Assembly: GCA_003674045.1 (NCBI GenBank) | Contig: PENC01000019.1 | Span: 1 to 64,000, forward strand | DNA: 64,000 nucleotides | Reading direction: 5' to 3' | From: Streptomyces griseocarneus | GTDB taxonomy: Bacteria; Actinomycetota; Actinomycetes; Streptomycetales; Streptomycetaceae | Shown: piece by piece, positions 60,901-64,000 of the stretch | How positions within the stretch are numbered: the stretch's first letter is position 1 | Layout: each line of letters starts with the position of its first letter | The notes under the pieces: generated by a model | What the model was told of the DNA's origin: nothing | Databases searched by the model: none | What the model saw: the letters and a program-made list of their open reading frames with translations, nothing else | Made by a program: the position numbers and the translations under genes

Positions 60901-60927
60901 CCGGGCCCGTCCCCTCGGCGGGCCCGG
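60901..60927 (+). terminator. Probable terminator hairpin
   Basis: CCGGGCCCG (60901-60909) and CGGGCCCGG (60919-60927) form a 9-bp GC stem with a 9-nt loop, 24 nt after the stop of the 467-residue hypothetical gene. No U-tract. Confidence 0.55.
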
Positions 60928-61056
60928 CCTGCCTCACCGGCACAGCTGCCGCGGCCTCGCCATCCGCAGCAGCCCCACCCCTGCCTGCATCGGCGGGGAA
61001 CCGCCGGCGAGACAAGGGCAGAAGAGGCCGGGTGCCGCGTCCGTATCGTGGTGATC

Positions 61057-61734
61057 ATGTACACGAACAGGCACAGGGTGCGCGCCCGGGCCGGGGTCGC
61101 TTCCCTGGTCATGGTGCTCGCGGCCGTCACCATGACCACCGGCTGCGGCTCCCAGGGCGGATCCGGGACGCTCCCGGCCGAAGGGCCCGCGAAGAAGAGC
61201 GCACCACCGCGGCTCGCCGAGATGATCCTGGACACCGCGCGGCTCGAGCGCGCGCTGCCGGAGCAGTTCAGTGTTCCGGCCGAGGTCTCCCAGCCCCGCA
61301 ACCGCAAGGCCTGGGACTCCGACAACGCCGCTATCTGCCGGTCTGAGGAGTGGCCGGCCTCGTGGTGCTCCGAGGCGGTCGCCCTCGGGATCGCCGCCTA
61401 CACCAACATGCAGGACCAGGAGCTGTCGGTGCGTCTGATCTCTTTCCGTACGCCCGGTCAGGCCGCCGCGCTGTTCACCGGCAAGGGGACCGAGGACGAG
61501 GTCGGCAAGAATCCTCCTGGCGATCAGATCGACGGCTTCGAGATTTCCGCGGGCCAGGGATGGCAGGGCCGTGGCATCGACGTGAGGCAGGGGGCGGTGA
61601 TCGCCAGCATCAAGTACACCTGGAGGCAGGGGGCGAGCGTTCCCTCTGACCGGCTCATGTCCGTCACCCGGATGACCGTCGAGCGCATCAAGCAGGCGCA
61701 GCACGGCGAGACGCCGACCGCATCGACCCGGTAG
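61057..61734 (+). CDS. Lipoprotein, hypothetical
   Basis: A 225-residue protein with a basic N-terminus (NRHRVRARAG), a hydrophobic segment (VASLVMVLAAVTM) and a lipobox-like TTGCGS with the acylated Cys near residue 30. The mature part (about 30-225) is soluble with LISFRTPGQAAALFTGKGTE and two Cys (ICRSEEWPASWCSEA) that may pair. Probably anchored to the outer face of the membrane. Function not recognised. Confidence 0.75.
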   Translation: MYTNRHRVRARAGVASLVMVLAAVTMTTGCGSQGGSGTLPAEGPAKKSAPPRLAEMILDTARLERALPEQFSVPAEVSQPRNRKAWDSDNAAICRSEEWPASWCSEAVALGIAAYTNMQDQELSVRLISFRTPGQAAALFTGKGTEDEVGKNPPGDQIDGFEISAGQGWQGRGIDVRQGAVIASIKYTWRQGASVPSDRLMSVTRMTVERIKQAQHGETPTASTR

Positions 61735-61946
61735 TCCCGCCAGGGGCTGGACGGCCGGGCGTGCCCGCACCGTCGTGGCGGGGCCGGTTGTCCGCCTGTG
61801 CGCCTTCGCGGCCGAGGGTGCCGTCGGGCCAGCAGCACCAGCACGGCGTAGCGGGCCGGCCTCGTGGTGTCTGAGTACGCCAGGCTGTGCGTGATGAGTA
61901 TGGGGACGGATGTGGCTGACGTGCCATATGGGGTGTGGTGGTCCCC

Positions 61947-62315
61947 ATGGACACCACCACCCCCTCCAGCACCGGCGACGCCGTGGCGTTTCGGGAGCAC
62001 GATGCCCTGCCGGGTTACGTCGTCCTGGGGCGCACTCTGGCCCTCATCGGGCTGGTCTTCTTTCTGCCCGCCTTGGGGTTGCTGGTCCTGGTCGACATCA
62101 CCAAGCAGTTGTCGCACGATCCGTGCCGAGAGCAGGGCTGCATGGGGCCGCTGATGGAGGCGATCGGCTTGTCCTGGCGCGTGATGTGGCTCGCTGGCGC
62201 GACCGGCGTGATCGCCGCGCTCCTGCCTCGGCGCGTCGCCGTGCTCCGCTTCGGCCTGGCCTGCCTGCACATCGCGCTGCTGGTGGCACCCTTCTACATC
62301 CTGTCCGGCGTCTGA
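61947..62315 (+). CDS. Small membrane protein
   Basis: A 122-residue protein with three predicted membrane helices (about 27-50 LGRTLALIGLVFFLPALGLL, 75-95 VMWLAGATGVIAALL, 102-122 LRFGLACLHIALLVAPFYIL). Two Cys (DPCREQGC) lie in an external or loop segment. The ATG at 61947 is likely; a GTG at 61935 is an alternative. Function unknown. Confidence 0.65.
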   Translation: MDTTTPSSTGDAVAFREHDALPGYVVLGRTLALIGLVFFLPALGLLVLVDITKQLSHDPCREQGCMGPLMEAIGLSWRVMWLAGATGVIAALLPRRVAVLRFGLACLHIALLVAPFYILSGV

Positions 62316-62351
62316 CCGGGACACCACCGGCCGCTGAGGGTGCCATCCGCG

Positions 62352-62398
62352 ATGGTCGGGTAGCCCGAGGGCGAGATTCCCTCGGGCTACCCGACCAT
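62352..62398. terminator. 20-bp perfect hairpin terminator
   Basis: The arms 62352-62371 and 62379-62398 are perfectly complementary over 20 bp, with a 7-nt loop, 37 nt after the small membrane protein gene and 57 nt before the metallopeptidase start. The stem is one of the strongest in the window and should end transcription in both directions. Confidence 0.85.
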
Positions 62399-62454
62399 GT
62401 CTGATGCATATGTTTAGGTATTTGCCATGTACATGGGCTCTGGAAGGGCGAGTG

Positions 62455-63813
62455 ATGAGTGACATGGTGCCGGGGGCTGCCCCGGTAAACCGCAACTTGA
62501 AGATCCTGCTGGCGGTTGTTGCCTCTCTCGCTGTTGCTGCCCTGGTCGCTGTTGGGGTGATTGCCGCCCAGCACCACAGCGACCGGGATGAGGCCAAGGG
62601 CGTCAGCGGCTCGGGAACGATAGACGGCAAGGCAACTTCCATCAGCACGAAGGACCTGAGCCAGCTCGCCCAGGACCGCACGCGCGCGCTGGTGACCGGG
62701 GACGAGGACGCGTTCGTCGCGGTGTTCGCGGATGACGTCAAGGACCAGCAGCGCCGGGTCTTCCGTAATCTCCGTCGTGTCCCTCTCGATTGGGACACGG
62801 CTGGTTTCCGCGTGGTGACCAGCAGTGGACGGCAGTCGAGTGTGCTCGGGGGCTCCCTGGAGACTCAGGTCGACGTGTCGTTCGACCATCGGATATCGGG
62901 CGTGGATGTGGCGCCGGTGTCCGAGGGGTATCGGTGGACTGTCCGGCGCACGTCCGCCTCGGCGAAGCCGGTCGTGACCAAGGTGGCAGGGACGCCCTAT
63001 GCGAAGTCCTTCTCGACGGATGCGGATGCCACGGTGGCGTATCCGGCTCCGTGGGACCTGTACGACGATCTGGCGGTGGAGAAGGCGGGCAGCGTGGTGC
63101 TGATGGCCGAGGCCTCGCACGCCCGTGAACTGCACCAGGCTCAGAGCCCGTTGCGCGCGGCCGGCGACAAGGTCCTGGCCCTGTGGAAGACGGATGGCCC
63201 TGGTGGACGCACGGCTTCGCCGGGTTTCGCCTTTGTCTACGAGCCGGACGCGAAGAAGTTCGCGGACATGTACGGCCGCGGCGGGCAGGACCGGGGTGAG
63301 GACGGCATCACCGTGCCCATGATCTCCACCGTCCGGGCCGAGCCCTCGGTCGCTGGTGCGCGGGTTGTTTCCCGCGTGACCACGCCGCGCGTGGGCCAGC
63401 ACGAAATGGTCCATGCCCTGCTGGAGCCGTTGACCGGCAGATCCGCCGTCGGGTCCCTGGACGGACCACAGCCCTGGCTGGTGGAAGGCGTCGCCGAGTA
63501 CGTCGCCTCTACCGGCGCGGACGACCGCGGGGCGCACGCGGCGCTCCAGCGCGTCGGCTTCACCGGCCGGCTCCCCGAGCAGATCACGTTCTACAGCAAG
63601 GACGCTACCCAGCAGTCCGCCCACTATGAGCTCGGCCGACTCGCCGTTGAGCACATGGCCGACCGGTACGGCAAGAAGAAGATGCTGGCCTTCGCCGCCG
63701 TGCAGTACAGCCAGCCCTCGGGTCTGGACGAGCAGCTGCGCGAGGCGACCGGCCTGGACAAGGCTGCCTTCGAGGCGCAGTGGGCCGAGTACGTCAGGGG
63801 GACCCTGCGATGA
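62455..63813 (+). CDS. Membrane-anchored metallopeptidase-like protein
   Basis: A 452-residue protein with one N-terminal membrane helix (about 17-35, ILLAVVASLAVAALVAVGVI) and an extracytoplasmic body. HEMVHALLEPLTG (about 319-331, HExxH) and PWLVEGVAEYVAS (about 343-355) match the gluzincin zinc site with a Glu ligand about 24 residues later. An NTF2-like or ACAD-type N-domain may lie at about 60-180. The ATG at 62455 follows GGAAGGGCGAG; the TTG-equivalent at 62404 is less likely. The next gene overlaps its stop (ATGA). Confidence 0.8.
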   Translation: MSDMVPGAAPVNRNLKILLAVVASLAVAALVAVGVIAAQHHSDRDEAKGVSGSGTIDGKATSISTKDLSQLAQDRTRALVTGDEDAFVAVFADDVKDQQRRVFRNLRRVPLDWDTAGFRVVTSSGRQSSVLGGSLETQVDVSFDHRISGVDVAPVSEGYRWTVRRTSASAKPVVTKVAGTPYAKSFSTDADATVAYPAPWDLYDDLAVEKAGSVVLMAEASHARELHQAQSPLRAAGDKVLALWKTDGPGGRTASPGFAFVYEPDAKKFADMYGRGGQDRGEDGITVPMISTVRAEPSVAGARVVSRVTTPRVGQHEMVHALLEPLTGRSAVGSLDGPQPWLVEGVAEYVASTGADDRGAHAALQRVGFTGRLPEQITFYSKDATQQSAHYELGRLAVEHMADRYGKKKMLAFAAVQYSQPSGLDEQLREATGLDKAAFEAQWAEYVRGTLR

Positions 63814-64000
63814 CCAGCTCCGACCACTACGTGATTTCGCCTCCGGCGCCGGGCCGTCCGCCCGGGCCCGACCGCAGGGGCCGCACGCTCCTGGTGTCGC
63901 TGATCGCGATCGCCGGCCTGGCCCTGGTGGCCGCCGTCGTCACCGGCGTGTGGATGCTCCGCTCCACCGGCGGAGATACCACCACCGCCCAGGGGAAGGC
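63810..64000 (+). CDS. Membrane protein, partial (runs off the window)
   Basis: ATG at 63810 overlaps the metallopeptidase stop. The 63 visible residues are a Pro-rich cytoplasmic stretch (PPAPGRPPGPDRRGR), a membrane helix (TLLVSLIAIAGLALVAAVVT) and the start of an outside domain. It probably pairs with the metallopeptidase, which has a similar N-terminal layout. Confidence 0.75.
   Translation, partial: MTSSDHYVISPPAPGRPPGPDRRGRTLLVSLIAIAGLALVAAVVTGVWMLRSTGGDTTTAQGK

Noticed and set aside
1..64000. tRNA, rRNA, CRISPR or insertion sequences
   Set aside because: No TPsiC-like GTTCRANYC with a cloverleaf, no regularly spaced repeat array, and no transposase or integrase motif was seen; the GTTCGAATC at 54921 belongs to the SOS box.

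Overview
The window is high-GC actinobacterial DNA, almost certainly Streptomyces. The signs are roughly 70% GC, strongly G/C-biased third codon positions, frequent GTG/TTG starts, ATGA/GTGA stop-start overlaps, a few TTA codons confined to accessory genes, and an actinobacterial-type SOS box. A ParA-type partition pair, a large HTH gene that is a candidate plasmid replication gene, a ParB-like protein and a dnaE2/Y-family pair suggest an accessory replicon (possibly a linear plasmid) or a chromosome arm. No rRNA, tRNA, transposase or CRISPR array was seen.

Left part (0-20.7 kb): a truncated cobalamin-type radical SAM start and a two-gene leftward unit (anti-sigma-like ATPase, aldo/keto reductase) face a rightward RiPP-like module. 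That module has a Roadblock protein, a full-length lantibiotic dehydratase (LanB), a HAD phosphatase, a frameshifted methyltransferase, a conserved small protein and an NB-ARC/TPR protein. After a 0.5-kb gap comes a tightly coupled operon: Nudix, PCMT-like methyltransferase, ABC exporter, MFS exporter, hydroxymethylbilane synthase (HemC) paralog, tandem Nudix protein, MazG-like protein, Nudix and two HIT proteins. Five genes here (AKR, LanB, NB-ARC, PCMT-like, tandem Nudix) carry a TTA codon, implying bldA dependence. No LanC cyclase or convincing precursor peptide was found.

Middle (20.7-42.3 kb): a leftward gpsA-like dehydrogenase/HAD pair, another HAD, and an HTH/TPR regulator and a tandem-HTH regulator diverging from a repeat-rich control region. 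Next is an 11-gene leftward block (25.5-37.8 kb): nucleoside phosphorylase, radical SAM enzyme, two DegT/DnrJ aminotransferases, RpiB, two NAD-dependent epimerases, Gfo/Idh oxidoreductase, HD protein, an unrecognised 459-residue protein and a methyltransferase. Together these suggest a pathway that builds an amino- or deoxy-sugar, perhaps nucleoside-linked. A second HTH/TPR regulator, a GT2 glycosyltransferase, an APH-type kinase and a small P-loop kinase follow.

Right part (42.3-64 kb): the maintenance region. It has a parA/partner operon with a 1.1-kb upstream region holding small dyads, a class II Fic protein, a probable structured leftward RNA ending in an intrinsic terminator, the large HTH/zinc-finger protein, several small hypothetical genes, a ParB-like protein with a duplicated domain (and a broken copy of part of it), then an SOS-box-controlled dnaE2 and a Y-family partner lacking catalytic carboxylates. 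The end holds a hypothetical protein, a lipoprotein, a small membrane protein, a membrane-anchored HEMVH metallopeptidase and the start of another membrane protein.
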